NCBI GenBank assembly: GCA_003165495.1
Contig: PMMB01000275.1
Coordinates: 1-14,727, forward strand
DNA: 14,727 bases
Source of the DNA: Gammaproteobacteria bacterium
Lineage (GTDB): Bacteria; Pseudomonadota; Gammaproteobacteria; Steroidobacterales; Steroidobacteraceae
Direction of reading: 5' to 3'
Shown piece by piece: positions 8,369-14,727 of the stretch. The notes under the pieces are model-generated. The model saw only the letters and a program-made list of their open reading frames with translations, did not search any database and had not been told where the DNA came from. Made by a program: the position numbers and the translations under genes. Each line of letters begins with the position of its first letter. The stretch's first letter is position 1.

Positions 8369-8944
8369 TTGACTAAGGGTAGGGACAGCGGCATGCCCGC
8401 GGCCGAGCAATGGGAGTCGTACTTCGACGCTGCCGGCATCCTTGAGTCCCTGGGCTGTCGCCACTGGAGTGGTGACGCCGTCGAGTTCGGCTGTGGCTAT
8501 GGCACGTTCACTATCCCGGCCGCGCAGAGAATATTGGGCACGGTCTATGCGCTCGACATCGATCCGCTCATGGTGGCGGCAACCGCGGCCCGCGTTTCGC
8601 AGGCCGGTCTAAGAAACGTTATCGTTGAGAAGCGCGACTTCGTCATGGAAGGTTGCGGACGAGAACCTCAGTCGGCGAGCTTGGCCCTACTATTCAACAT
8701 TCTGCATATCGAAGGTCCTGTCGCCCTGCTGAAGGAGACTCACCGAGTCCTTCGTCCCGGGGGTTTGGCCGGAGTCATTCATTGGAACTACGACGTGCGC
8801 ACACCGCGAGGGCCGCCGCTCAATATCCGGCCGCGGCCGGAGCAATGTCGCGCTTGGGCCGAAGAGGCCGGGCTAATATGGGTCCAGGACGCAGGCCTGA
8901 CAGGCGCCCCGTGGCATTGGGGCATGGTGCTAAAGAGGCTCTAA
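8369..8944 (+). CDS. Class I SAM-dependent methyltransferase
   Basis: About 191 residues with a Rossmann methyltransferase core. Motif I is EFGCGYG at about residues 39-45, the acidic loop is LDIDPLM at about 70, and LALLFNILHIEGP then HRVLRPGGLAGVIHWN give the later motifs of the Methyltransf_11/25 type. The substrate is not predictable. The TTG at 8369 is preferred because GGAG (8357-8360) sits eight bases ahead and it keeps RDSGMP, which I recall as commonly conserved ahead of the core in related methyltransferases. ATG 8393, with AGGGA ahead, is the alternative and gives 183 residues. The gene ends one base before the cytochrome ATG, so it is probably first in the methyltransferase-cytochrome-parvulin-HupE operon. 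It diverges from the ECF42 operon across 166 bases. Confidence 0.86.
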   Translation: MTKGRDSGMPAAEQWESYFDAAGILESLGCRHWSGDAVEFGCGYGTFTIPAAQRILGTVYALDIDPLMVAATAARVSQAGLRNVIVEKRDFVMEGCGREPQSASLALLFNILHIEGPVALLKETHRVLRPGGLAGVIHWNYDVRTPRGPPLNIRPRPEQCRAWAEEAGLIWVQDAGLTGAPWHWGMVLKRL

Positions 8945-8945
8945 C

Positions 8946-9671
8946 ATGCGCATCACACTCCTCTTGGCCGCGTCGGCCTGCATCATGGCCGCGGTATTAG
9001 TGCATTTGTCTCAGGTCGAAGGTCGCCTGCTGCGCGCGGACCCCGACGCAATCCCGACCAATGCGGCGCTAATGGCCTTCGCCCGAGGCCGAGGCGAGGC
9101 GCTGTTCGTGGCACATTGCGCGGCTTGTCACGGTATTCAGGGACAAGGCGCTCCTGGGCGCGGCATTCCCATCTTGAGCGACAGCGATTGGCTGTACGGG
9201 ACGGGATTGGTGAGCGATATCGAACAAGTCATTAAATACGGAATTCGCTCCTACCATCCGAAGACCTGGAACCTGGCCATCATGCCGGCCTATGCCACGG
9301 CGGAACCCAGTGCCCGGGACAGCCAGATCCCGTCGCTGTCCCCAGGAAACATACGGGATCTTGTCGAATTCCTGATCCACGAACAGGGGCGCAGTGCCGA
9401 CAGCGCGGCAGCCGATCGCGGCGCCGATCTCTTCGCGGGCGCCGGCGGCTGCTATGACTGTCATGCGTTGGATGGCAAGGGCGACTCGGCCATCGGCGCG
9501 CCGAATTTGACGGATCGAATCACGCTGTACGGCGACGGCAGCCGCGAATCACTGTCGATGTCCATCGCCTATGGGCGGCACGGCATGTGTCCCGCCTGGG
9601 TGACGCGCATCAGCCCGGCGGGAATCCGCGAGGTGGCGGTATTCGTGTACTCGCTCTCCCATCCCGGATGA
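8946..9671 (+). CDS. Membrane-anchored dihaem cytochrome c, CcoP-like
   Basis: A 241-residue c-type cytochrome with two haem sites: C58-A-A-C61-H62 and C169-Y-D-C172-H173. The N-terminal hydrophobic segment (about 3-20) lacks an obvious cleavage site and is probably a membrane anchor, putting both haems in the periplasm. The first haem has a normal axial Met candidate, M113 in IMPAY. The second domain closely resembles the CcoP subunit of cbb3 oxidase (IGAPNLTDRITLYGDG, then AYGRHG), but where CcoP has the axial Met before Pro-Ala-Trp this protein has Cys215, with Met214 one position early. The core oxidase subunits are absent here, so it is more likely a dedicated electron carrier for its operon than an oxidase subunit. 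AAGAGG ahead of the ATG is a ribosome binding site; the stop overlaps the next start as ATGA. Confidence 0.94.
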   Translation: MRITLLLAASACIMAAVLVHLSQVEGRLLRADPDAIPTNAALMAFARGRGEALFVAHCAACHGIQGQGAPGRGIPILSDSDWLYGTGLVSDIEQVIKYGIRSYHPKTWNLAIMPAYATAEPSARDSQIPSLSPGNIRDLVEFLIHEQGRSADSAAADRGADLFAGAGGCYDCHALDGKGDSAIGAPNLTDRITLYGDGSRESLSMSIAYGRHGMCPAWVTRISPAGIREVAVFVYSLSHPG

Positions 9672-10525
9672 GCATGATGAGCAACGTCAGGCAGGTGAGC
9701 AGCCGTCGATCCTTCGTTCTCATGGGCAGCGGCGCGTTGGCGGGGTTGTTGATGGCGGGATACTCGCTATTCACTGCGCGAGGCACCTCCACCTTGGTCG
9801 TGCCGCCCGAAGACGTGGCGCTGGTCAATCAGCAGCCGATCTCGCGCAGTGATTATCTGCAGCAGTTGCAGACTCTGTACGGCGTGGATTTGCGGCACGC
9901 GACGGTTACCCAGCGGCGAAAAGTTCTGGACGACATGATTCGTGAGGAACTGTTCGTGCAGAGAGGCAAGGAACTGGATGTCGCGTCGACGGACCCCGAC
10001 GTGCGCGCGGCCATGGTCAACTCGGTCGAAATGGAAATCGCGGCCGACGCCGTAACTTCCCAACCGAGCGAGACGCAGCTGCGCGCCTACTTCGCCTTGC
10101 ATCACGCGCGATATGCGAGTGAGGGCATCATGACTTTGCGTGACTATGTATTTCCCCCGAGTGAATCGAGCGCGGCGGCTGCGGCGGCCGAGGCGCTTAG
10201 ATCCGGCGCCCCGACGCCGGCGCTCCTGGCACGGTCGCAGGCGGAGGAATTCTATTTTGCCGCCAAGATTCATCTGGGAGAGCCGCTGTTCGAGGCCGCA
10301 CGCAATTTACCCGACGGCGGGGTGTCGGCTCCCATCGCCGGTGCGGACGCCATCCATGTTCTGTATATGCTCAAGAACAAGAAACCGGTTCCCTTCGACT
10401 TCGCCGCCGCGCGCGATCAAGTCTTGACGGATTATCTGCACGATGCGATCAGCCATCTACGCACCGGCGACGAGTCGTTTCTGCGCAAGCGCGCGAATGT
10501 CTTGATCGCAGACGACGTGCGCTAA
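9668..10525 (+). CDS. Membrane-anchored parvulin-like (PpiC/SurA-type) protein
   Basis: About 285 residues. The N-terminus has SSRRSFVL then a hydrophobic stretch (about 16-34), which fits a twin-arginine or Sec-type anchor. Residues about 45-150 resemble the SurA N-terminal chaperone region (VALVNQQPISRSDYLQQL, QRRKVLDDMIREELFVQRGKEL). The later part fits a weak parvulin domain, with HLGEPLFEAARNLPDGGVS, then a strand with IHVLYML. The usual first parvulin His motif and the GGDLGW-type loop are not visible, so isomerase activity is uncertain and a chaperone role is possible. The ATG at 9668 overlaps the cytochrome stop as ATGA; ATGs at 9674 and 9677 are alternatives. Its stop overlaps the HupE-like start as TAATG. 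This position suggests it helps fold or assemble its operon partners in the periplasm. Confidence 0.86.
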   Translation: MSMMSNVRQVSSRRSFVLMGSGALAGLLMAGYSLFTARGTSTLVVPPEDVALVNQQPISRSDYLQQLQTLYGVDLRHATVTQRRKVLDDMIREELFVQRGKELDVASTDPDVRAAMVNSVEMEIAADAVTSQPSETQLRAYFALHHARYASEGIMTLRDYVFPPSESSAAAAAAEALRSGAPTPALLARSQAEEFYFAAKIHLGEPLFEAARNLPDGGVSAPIAGADAIHVLYMLKNKKPVPFDFAAARDQVLTDYLHDAISHLRTGDESFLRKRANVLIADDVR

Positions 10526-11733
10526 TGTCGCGGCCGGTGCAATGGCGATGTGGTTTGTTGGTCGCGATGGGCTTTGGCGTGTCCGCCGCCGCCGCACATA
10601 CCCGCAGCCAGTCCCATTCCGTATGGGAAATCAAAGGCGCCGACGTCGATCTGGTCATGACGATCCCGGTCCTGGAGGCCGATCGTCTGTCGAACGATCA
10701 GAGTGCGCCATCCGACGATCGCTTGAAAGCCTACTTGACCGAGCGCGTTTACCCCTTGGCCGGGGACAAGCGTTGCGAGGTGGTGCCGCCGGTTCAGACG
10801 CTGTCCGCGGCCGCGGGCTTTCGAAAATACGACTTCACGTTCAAGTGCGCTGCGCCCTACAACTTGCAAGTCCATTCTGCGGCTTTCTTTGATTTGGTGC
10901 CGAGCCACACCAATTTTGCGCAGGTGCAAAACGCGGTGACCGGAGAATTCATCGAGCAATTGATCACCTCCGAACATCAGACGGTGGATGTAACGGGAGG
11001 TGAAGGGAGCCGCCTGAAGAGCGCGCGCTTCGTCGAATTCGTCCGCATGGGGGTGATGCATATCTTCACCGGCGTCGATCACATGTCCTTTCTTTTGGGA
11101 CTGGTGCTGATTTCGCGGCGGCTGCGCGATCTCGTGTTCGTGGTCACCGGGTTCACCATCGGTCACAGCCTGACGCTGGCGCTGGCGGTGACCGGGGTGC
11201 TACGTCCGCACGCGGAATATATCGATGCCTTGGTGGCGCTCACCATCGCGCTGATCGGCGCGGAGAACATCGTGGTGCAGACCCACAAGCCCACGCTCGT
11301 GGCACTCACCGTCGGGGGCTCTCTTGCGTTCATGGCATTGCTGAACTGGTCGGGTTTTGGCGGGCTGCCCAGCCTGTTACTGCTCGGCGCGGGCCTGTTC
11401 ACCGCCAACTACCTCATGATTTCCGGTCGATTACGCGATGCGGGACGCTTGCGGATCCTGATCACCTTGGTGTTCGGCTTGATCCACGGCTTCGGGTTCG
11501 CCGCCGACCTGCTCGAGCTGCAACTTCCCCCCGAGCGCTTGGCCGAGCTCTTGGTGGGCTTCAACGTCGGGGTGGAAATCGGGCAGTTGATCCTGGTCGC
11601 GGGAGCGACGCTGCTGGTCGGGATATTGGCGAAGTACAAATTCGCTTTTTCAAGGCCCTTGGTCGTCGATGTGGCCTCGTCCTTCTTGGTGGCCTTGGGC
11701 GTATTTTGGTTCGTGAGTCGCAGTTACGCGTGA
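10525..11733 (+). CDS. HupE/UreJ-family membrane protein with periplasmic N-terminal domain
   Basis: A 402-residue protein. A Sec signal peptide ends at SAAAA, so the mature chain would begin with His25 (HTRSQSHSVW). A periplasmic beta-rich domain of about 145 residues follows, then seven to eight membrane helices from about residue 170. The HupE-type His motifs are present: H179 and D185-H186 in MHIFTGVDHMSF, H214 in GFTIGHS, and H321 in GLIHGFGFA. HupE and UreJ are nickel permeases of hydrogenase and urease clusters; the larger two-domain members have no proven substrate, and no hydrogenase or urease gene is seen here. It is the last gene of the cytochrome-parvulin-HupE set and its start overlaps the previous stop by one base. 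Transport or binding of a transition metal is the reasonable inference; which metal is open. Confidence 0.94.
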   Translation: MSRPVQWRCGLLVAMGFGVSAAAAHTRSQSHSVWEIKGADVDLVMTIPVLEADRLSNDQSAPSDDRLKAYLTERVYPLAGDKRCEVVPPVQTLSAAAGFRKYDFTFKCAAPYNLQVHSAAFFDLVPSHTNFAQVQNAVTGEFIEQLITSEHQTVDVTGGEGSRLKSARFVEFVRMGVMHIFTGVDHMSFLLGLVLISRRLRDLVFVVTGFTIGHSLTLALAVTGVLRPHAEYIDALVALTIALIGAENIVVQTHKPTLVALTVGGSLAFMALLNWSGFGGLPSLLLLGAGLFTANYLMISGRLRDAGRLRILITLVFGLIHGFGFAADLLELQLPPERLAELLVGFNVGVEIGQLILVAGATLLVGILAKYKFAFSRPLVVDVASSFLVALGVFWFVSRSYA

Positions 11734-11752
11734 CCCTTCGGTGGCGGGGCGG

Positions 11753-11769
11753 TCGGCCGAAGCGGCCGA
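11753..11769 (+). terminator. Hairpin after the HupE-like gene, weak terminator
   Basis: TCGGCCG-AAG-CGGCCGA is a perfect 7-bp GC-rich stem with a 3-base loop, 19 bases after the HupE-like stop. Only TTT follows, then GCGC, so the U-tract is short and termination may be partial. It separates the cytochrome operon from maiA, 19 bases downstream. Confidence 0.45.
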
Positions 11770-11788
11770 TTTGCGCTAAAGTGGCGCG

Positions 11789-12421
11789 ATGATTCTGTAT
11801 GGCTATGCGTTGAGTTCGGCTTCCTACCGGGTGCGGATCGCATTGGCCCTCAAGGGTTTACAGGTCACCTCCGTGTTGATGGATTTGCGCGCAGGCGAGC
11901 AACGGCTCGAGGAGTTCTTGCAAATCAATAGCCAAGGATTCGTGCCCGCGTTGACTTTGGACGACGGCGCGGTGCTCACGCAATCGCTGGCCATCATCGA
12001 GTATCTCGACGAAATCCATCCGGACCCGCCGCTATTGCCGCGGACGCCTTTGGGACGCGCGCGAGTGCGGGCGCTGTCGCTCGCGATCGCCTGCGACGTG
12101 CATCCCTTGAACAACTTGCGGGTGCTGCAATATCTCGAGAACGATTTGAAGCACGACAAGGCGACGCGCGAAACCTGGTATCGGCACTGGGTGCAGCTTG
12201 GATTCGATGCGCTCGAGCGTTGGCTGGTTCGAGACGGAGCGACGGCGCGCTTCTGTCACGGCGATGCACCGACCCTAGCGGATGTGTGTCTGGTGCCTCA
12301 GGTGTTCAACGCGCGGCGCTTCGCGGTGGACCTAGGGCCCTATCCGCGCATTGTGGGGATCGACGCCGCTTGCCGGGACTTGCCCGCGTTTCAAGGCGCC
12401 GCGCCGGACCGGCAGGTTTGA
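11789..12421 (+). CDS. maiA: Maleylacetoacetate isomerase (zeta-class glutathione S-transferase)
   Basis: A 210-residue cytoplasmic GST. It uses glutathione to isomerise maleylacetoacetate to fumarylacetoacetate, the step before the final cleavage in tyrosine/homogentisate breakdown. The N-terminal thioredoxin-like domain has SSASYRVRIALALKG (the SSCS-type zeta signature, with Ala for Cys as in many bacterial members), QGFVPAL with the cis-proline, and TQSLAIIEYLDE that binds the glutathione carboxylates. The helical C-terminal domain has ACDVHPLNNLRVLQYL, the zeta-class core, and GDAPTLADVCLVPQVFNARRF. Length is normal. The ATG at 11789 has no strong ribosome binding site. Partner genes of homogentisate breakdown are not in the window; the next gene is an unrelated small-molecule kinase starting 16 bases after the stop. 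Confidence 0.94.
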   Translation: MILYGYALSSASYRVRIALALKGLQVTSVLMDLRAGEQRLEEFLQINSQGFVPALTLDDGAVLTQSLAIIEYLDEIHPDPPLLPRTPLGRARVRALSLAIACDVHPLNNLRVLQYLENDLKHDKATRETWYRHWVQLGFDALERWLVRDGATARFCHGDAPTLADVCLVPQVFNARRFAVDLGPYPRIVGIDAACRDLPAFQGAAPDRQV

Positions 12422-12437
12422 GCGGCTATTTGTCGAC

Positions 12438-13484
12438 ATGACGATCTCGCTGGAGAGTATCCCAAGCTTTACGATGACAGAGGCGCTTGCCGTCGCGAAG
12501 CAAGAGTTCGGGATCTTGGGCGCGGTTTCGGCCCTGCCGAGCGAGCGAGACCAGAACTTTTTGATCACCGATGCGGGCGGGGAAAAATTCGTTTTGAAAA
12601 TCGCCAATTTGGGCGATGCATCGGACCTGCTGGATTTTCAAAATCAGGCGATGCGGCATGTCGAGAAGTCGCCGGCGGATTGCCGCGTGCAGCGGGTCGT
12701 ATGTTCGCCGCAGGGTTTCGATATCGCGAATATTCACAATGTCAGGACAGGTACCGATCACTGTGTGCGGCTGCTGACATGGATCGACGGGGAGGTGCTC
12801 GCGAAGAGCACTGCGCGCGGGTCCGCTCTATTTGAATCGATCGGTGCGAGCATGGCCAAGATCGACGCCGCACTGTGCGATTTTTCGCACCCAGCCATGC
12901 GTCGCGTCCTGCAATGGGATCTGCGCCGCGCGGGAATGGCTCGAGAAAACGCCGGGCTGCTGCCGCACGATCGGCGCGCCCGTGTCGAGCGCCTATTTTC
13001 GCAATGGGAGGGGATCGACTGGACGGGCCTGCGGCACAGCGTGATTCACGGCGATGCGAATGACTACAACGTCATCGTCGGCGATGGACGCATGGTGGGG
13101 CTGCTGGATTTCGGCGATACGCTATACACGGCCACCGTCTGCGATTTGGCCATCGCGCTCGCCTATACCATGCTCGGCGAGAAGGAGCCGCTGGCGGTCG
13201 CCGCGCAGGTTATTAGCGCTTACCAGCGCCACTATCCGCTGTCCGAAGCAGAACAGCAGGCGCTATTCCCTTTGATATTGTCCCGCTTGGGCATGAGCGT
13301 TTGCTATTCCGCGCATAATCGGGCGCGCAATCCCAGCGACCCTTATCAGGTGGTGAGCGAGGCCGCGGTCTGGGAACTGCTCGAGAAGCTCGAGCCCTGG
13401 TCGGAAAAAGATGCGCTCGCATTGATTCGCGCAAACTGCGCGGCGCCGGGTGCGGCGTTGTCGGACGGCGTGGCGTCGGCCTGA
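12438..13484 (+). CDS. Small-molecule kinase of the APH fold, hydroxylysine-kinase-like
   Basis: A 348-residue member of the aminoglycoside/choline/hydroxylysine kinase fold. The N-lobe has RDQNFLITDAGGEKFVLKI, where K in VLKI is the ATP-binding lysine. The C-lobe has the catalytic HGDANDYNVI with Asp206 and Asn211, and the metal-binding LLDFGD with Asp224, followed by ATVCDLAIALAY. This arrangement is closest to hydroxylysine kinase and to the phosphotransferase domain often fused to class III aminotransferases; here the domain stands alone. The likely role is phosphorylation of an amino acid or amino alcohol in catabolism, not antibiotic resistance. The ATG at 12438 is chosen because it precedes the conserved N-terminus; an ATG at 12474 is possible. 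The ribosome binding site is weak. It converges with slyX, two bases apart. Confidence 0.9.
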   Translation: MTISLESIPSFTMTEALAVAKQEFGILGAVSALPSERDQNFLITDAGGEKFVLKIANLGDASDLLDFQNQAMRHVEKSPADCRVQRVVCSPQGFDIANIHNVRTGTDHCVRLLTWIDGEVLAKSTARGSALFESIGASMAKIDAALCDFSHPAMRRVLQWDLRRAGMARENAGLLPHDRRARVERLFSQWEGIDWTGLRHSVIHGDANDYNVIVGDGRMVGLLDFGDTLYTATVCDLAIALAYTMLGEKEPLAVAAQVISAYQRHYPLSEAEQQALFPLILSRLGMSVCYSAHNRARNPSDPYQVVSEAAVWELLEKLEPWSEKDALALIRANCAAPGAALSDGVASA

Positions 13485-13486
13485 AT

Positions 13487-13693
13487 TCAGTAGTGAGGCG
13501 GCCGCTCCTGTTCGGGCGGGCGCGGGCTCTCATCGGATTGAGCGCCGCTCAGCCGCTCCATGACGGCCTTGAGTTTCGCTTCCAGGGCCTGAATCTCTTT
13601 GTGCTGCCGAAACACCACGTCGCTCAATTCGGTGGCAGCGCGTTCCAGGAAGGCAATTTTTGTTTGGATTTTTTCCAGCGTCTCGTCGTTCAT
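13487..13693 (-). CDS. slyX: SlyX family protein
   Basis: A 68-residue protein that is almost one long coiled coil: KIQTKIAFLERAATELSDVV, then FRQHKEIQALEAKLKAVMERL, ending in a charged Pro-rich tail ERPPHY. The pattern LExxxAFxE...L.DVVxRQ...I..L with a C-terminal PPHY is diagnostic of SlyX, found widely in proteobacteria; its function is unknown despite an old link to haemolysis phenotypes. The ATG at 13693 (NDETLEKIQ) matches the usual start; a GTG at 13741 would add 16 unrelated residues and would place the -35 box inside the gene. The upstream minus-strand reductase ends 83 bases away, leaving room for its own promoter. Confidence 0.92.
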   Translation of the reverse strand: MNDETLEKIQTKIAFLERAATELSDVVFRQHKEIQALEAKLKAVMERLSGAQSDESPRPPEQERPPHY

Positions 13694-13702
13694 CTCTCGA
13701 AG

Positions 13703-13731
13703 CGGATAGACCTTTGCGAGCATTATGTCAA
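13703..13731 (-). promoter_or_regulatory. Possible sigma-70 promoter of slyX
   Basis: On the minus strand a consensus TTGACA (13731-13726) is followed, after 17 bases, by TATCCG (13708-13703), a poor -10 match. The -10 ends nine bases before the slyX ATG, so transcription would begin almost at the start codon. The perfect -35 and the 83-base gap support a promoter; the weak -10 keeps confidence low. Confidence 0.35.
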
Positions 13732-13776
13732 CGCTTGCCACGACTTTGGTCGTTCGAGAAGGGCGGGTCGCAGTAG

Positions 13777-14628
13777 CTATTGGAAAGAATAGCGCAGAAA
13801 CAGGGCGCTATGGCCGCGGCGCACGTCCGTTAGCGTGCCCCACAGCGGGTCGCGCGGCGCGAATGTCTTTCCCATCACAAGGCTGAGCCGTCCGTCGCCC
13901 GCCTCGCGTCCGGCGATTTGCGAGGCGAGGGTTAGGAACTGTTCGCCGACCAGTCGCTCCTGGTAAAAAGAGCCTAGTAATCGCGGACCGCCTTCGACGA
14001 GGATCCGCTTACCGGGATTCACGCGAGCCACCTCGTCGAGGATGGCGCTCGGCGCGATCTTCCCGCTACCGCGACGAATCGAGCGGATGCCGACCGATTC
14101 AGGCGGTTTTTGCTTTGCCAAACGCTTTGCGCCGGCGGGCGTGGTCACGATCAATACCGGCACGCGGCCGGAAGCGAACACGGGCAAGCGCAGGTCAATA
14201 TTGCCGCTCGCGCTGACGACCACGTTCAGCGCCGCCTCCCGCTTAGCCAGCGCTTTTCGCAGCCCGTGATAGTCGTTCGCGAGCTCGGGACAAATGGCTT
14301 CGGGCGTCCAAACCTGCCGGGGGTCGGCACCGAGCGTGCCGGAGCCCACGATCACCACATCGGCGACGGCACGCAGCAATCCCATCACCATGCGATCCTG
14401 GATGCTGAAGCCGCTGATGTCTGCGCCGGCGGAATGTCCTTTGACGTGAAGCGATACCACGCCGTCCATCGTGCTCACAAAATTACTGTATACCTCTGGA
14501 CCCGGACGCCTCAACGGCATGCGAAAATTTCCGTATAGGCGCGCTAAATTGGGTGGCAGCGGCAGCACCTGGCCGCGCCTCAATTCAAAAAGTGCCTCGA
14601 GCGGTGCGAGAGCGGCGGAAGCGGTCAT
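13777..14628 (-). CDS. RibD-C / dihydrofolate-reductase-family pyrimidine reductase
   Basis: A 283-residue protein of the RibD C-terminal fold. It shows NFVSTMDGVVSL near residue 50 (the N-terminal strand with the TxDG motif), VADVVIVGSGTLGADPR near 90 (NADPH-binding region), and RILVEGGPRLLGSFYQERL near 212 (the EGGxxL motif). No cytidine-deaminase-like domain precedes it, so it is a stand-alone reductase. RibD-C reduces a ribosylaminopyrimidine in riboflavin synthesis, but stand-alone members often have other or unknown substrates. No other riboflavin genes are visible. The ATG at 14628 has only a weak GGTGG upstream. It diverges from a plus-strand gene across a short regulatory region with a palindrome and is followed by slyX on the same strand. 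Confidence 0.93.
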   Translation of the reverse strand: MTASAALAPLEALFELRRGQVLPLPPNLARLYGNFRMPLRRPGPEVYSNFVSTMDGVVSLHVKGHSAGADISGFSIQDRMVMGLLRAVADVVIVGSGTLGADPRQVWTPEAICPELANDYHGLRKALAKREAALNVVVSASGNIDLRLPVFASGRVPVLIVTTPAGAKRLAKQKPPESVGIRSIRRGSGKIAPSAILDEVARVNPGKRILVEGGPRLLGSFYQERLVGEQFLTLASQIAGREAGDGRLSLVMGKTFAPRDPLWGTLTDVRRGHSALFLRYSFQ

Positions 14629-14653
14629 TTGTAAATACCACCAAGTTGACGAT

Positions 14654-14667
14654 TGCTTTCGAAAGCA
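14654..14667. promoter_or_regulatory. Perfect 14-bp palindrome, possible operator
   Basis: TGCTTTCGAAAGCA reads the same on both strands. It lies between the divergent starts of the RibD-C reductase (14628) and the truncated plus-strand gene, just upstream of a TATACT. A dimeric repressor or activator would suit this site and position. There is no second copy seen in the window, and no regulator gene is visible next to it. Confidence 0.4.
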
Positions 14668-14672
14668 CGCGA

Positions 14673-14678
14673 TATACT
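14673..14678 (+). promoter_or_regulatory. Possible -10 box for the rightmost plus-strand gene
   Basis: TATACT matches the sigma-70 -10 consensus at five of six bases. The only good -35 match, TTGACG at 14646-14651, is 21 bases away, which is too far for a standard promoter, so an activator or another sigma factor may be needed. The palindrome at 14654-14667 fills the spacer. Confidence 0.3.
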
Positions 14679-14694
14679 GAATTACCCTGTTTGA

Positions 14695-14727
14695 ATGAGG
14701 TCAATTGTAGATGATATCGAACGACAC
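14695..14727 (+). CDS. Start of an unidentified gene, cut by window edge
   Basis: Two overlapping frames open here. ATG 14695 gives MRSIVDDIERH up to the edge, with no ribosome binding site. ATG 14711 gives MISND and has GAGG (14697-14700) ten bases ahead. The upstream TATACT and palindrome suggest that a gene begins here, but eleven codons are too few to choose a frame or name a family. Confidence 0.35.
   Translation, partial: MRSIVDDIERH

Noticed and set aside
7446..8376. Two plus-strand open frames opposite the sigma and YCII genes
   Set aside because: The translations are low-complexity and Arg/Gly-rich, while the minus-strand genes have clear family motifs and a strong ribosome binding site for YCII.
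8322..8376. Short 17-codon frame MSRVKPCELWPW... ahead of the methyltransferase, possible leader peptide
   Set aside because: No ribosome binding site, no run of regulatory codons and no attenuator-like hairpin pair was seen.
11753..11769. Hairpin as an operator for maiA
   Set aside because: The stem-loop has a 3-base loop and follows a long operon, so a weak terminator explains it better, although a dual role cannot be excluded.
12438..13484. Reading the phosphotransferase as an aminoglycoside resistance gene
   Set aside because: It shares only the general APH fold motifs; the sequence pattern around HGDANDYN and LLDFGD fits hydroxylysine-kinase-like metabolic kinases better, and no resistance or mobile context is present.

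Overview
The window looks like chromosomal DNA of a high-GC, free-living proteobacterium, most likely a soil gammaproteobacterium. The reasons are a SlyX homologue, a zeta-class GST/maleylacetoacetate isomerase, a fused beta-oxidation enzyme with its thiolase partner, a CcoP-like dihaem cytochrome and an ECF42-type sigma factor. No rRNA, tRNA, CRISPR array, insertion sequence or phage gene was seen. Coding density is very high and no gene-free stretch exceeds 300 bases.

Layout. (1) Positions 1-311, minus: the N-terminal end of an ArnT-like membrane glycosyltransferase, running off the left edge. (2) 346-3623, plus: a two-gene fatty-acid beta-oxidation operon, enoyl-CoA hydratase/3-hydroxyacyl-CoA dehydrogenase followed by a thiolase, joined by an ATGA overlap. 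(3) 3664-5104, plus: three small exported proteins, namely a lipoprotein of unknown function, a secreted GlcG/HbpS-type haem-binding protein and an unrecognised secreted protein. (4) 8202-5124, minus: a YCII/DGPF protein, an ECF42 sigma factor with a TPR tail, and a membrane protein joining a degenerate Ser/Thr kinase domain to a TonB-like C-terminal domain. A sequence matching the ECF42 promoter pattern (TGTCGA, 17 bases, CGTC) sits just upstream, so the cluster is probably autoregulated. (5) 8369-11733, plus: four tightly packed genes for a methyltransferase, a dihaem cytochrome c, a membrane-anchored parvulin-like protein and a HupE/UreJ-type metal-permease-like protein, followed by a short hairpin. 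(6) 11789-13484, plus: maleylacetoacetate isomerase (maiA) and an aminoglycoside-phosphotransferase-fold small-molecule kinase. (7) 14628-13487, minus: a RibD-C/dihydrofolate-reductase-family reductase and slyX. (8) 14629-14727: a divergent promoter region with a perfect 14-bp palindrome and the first codons of a plus-strand gene cut by the right edge.

How the genes work together. The fad-like pair carries out three consecutive steps of beta-oxidation. The YCII-sigma pair is a recognised partnership; the kinase-like gene 45 bases downstream on the same strand may be an unusual third member. The cytochrome, parvulin-like and HupE-like genes overlap or nearly touch, which points to one envelope function, possibly linking metal handling and electron transfer; that is inference. 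The most notable oddities are the kinase-like protein lacking the catalytic and DFG aspartates, the Cys at the usual axial-Met position of the second haem, the predicted N-terminal His of the mature HupE-like protein, and the ECF42 promoter.
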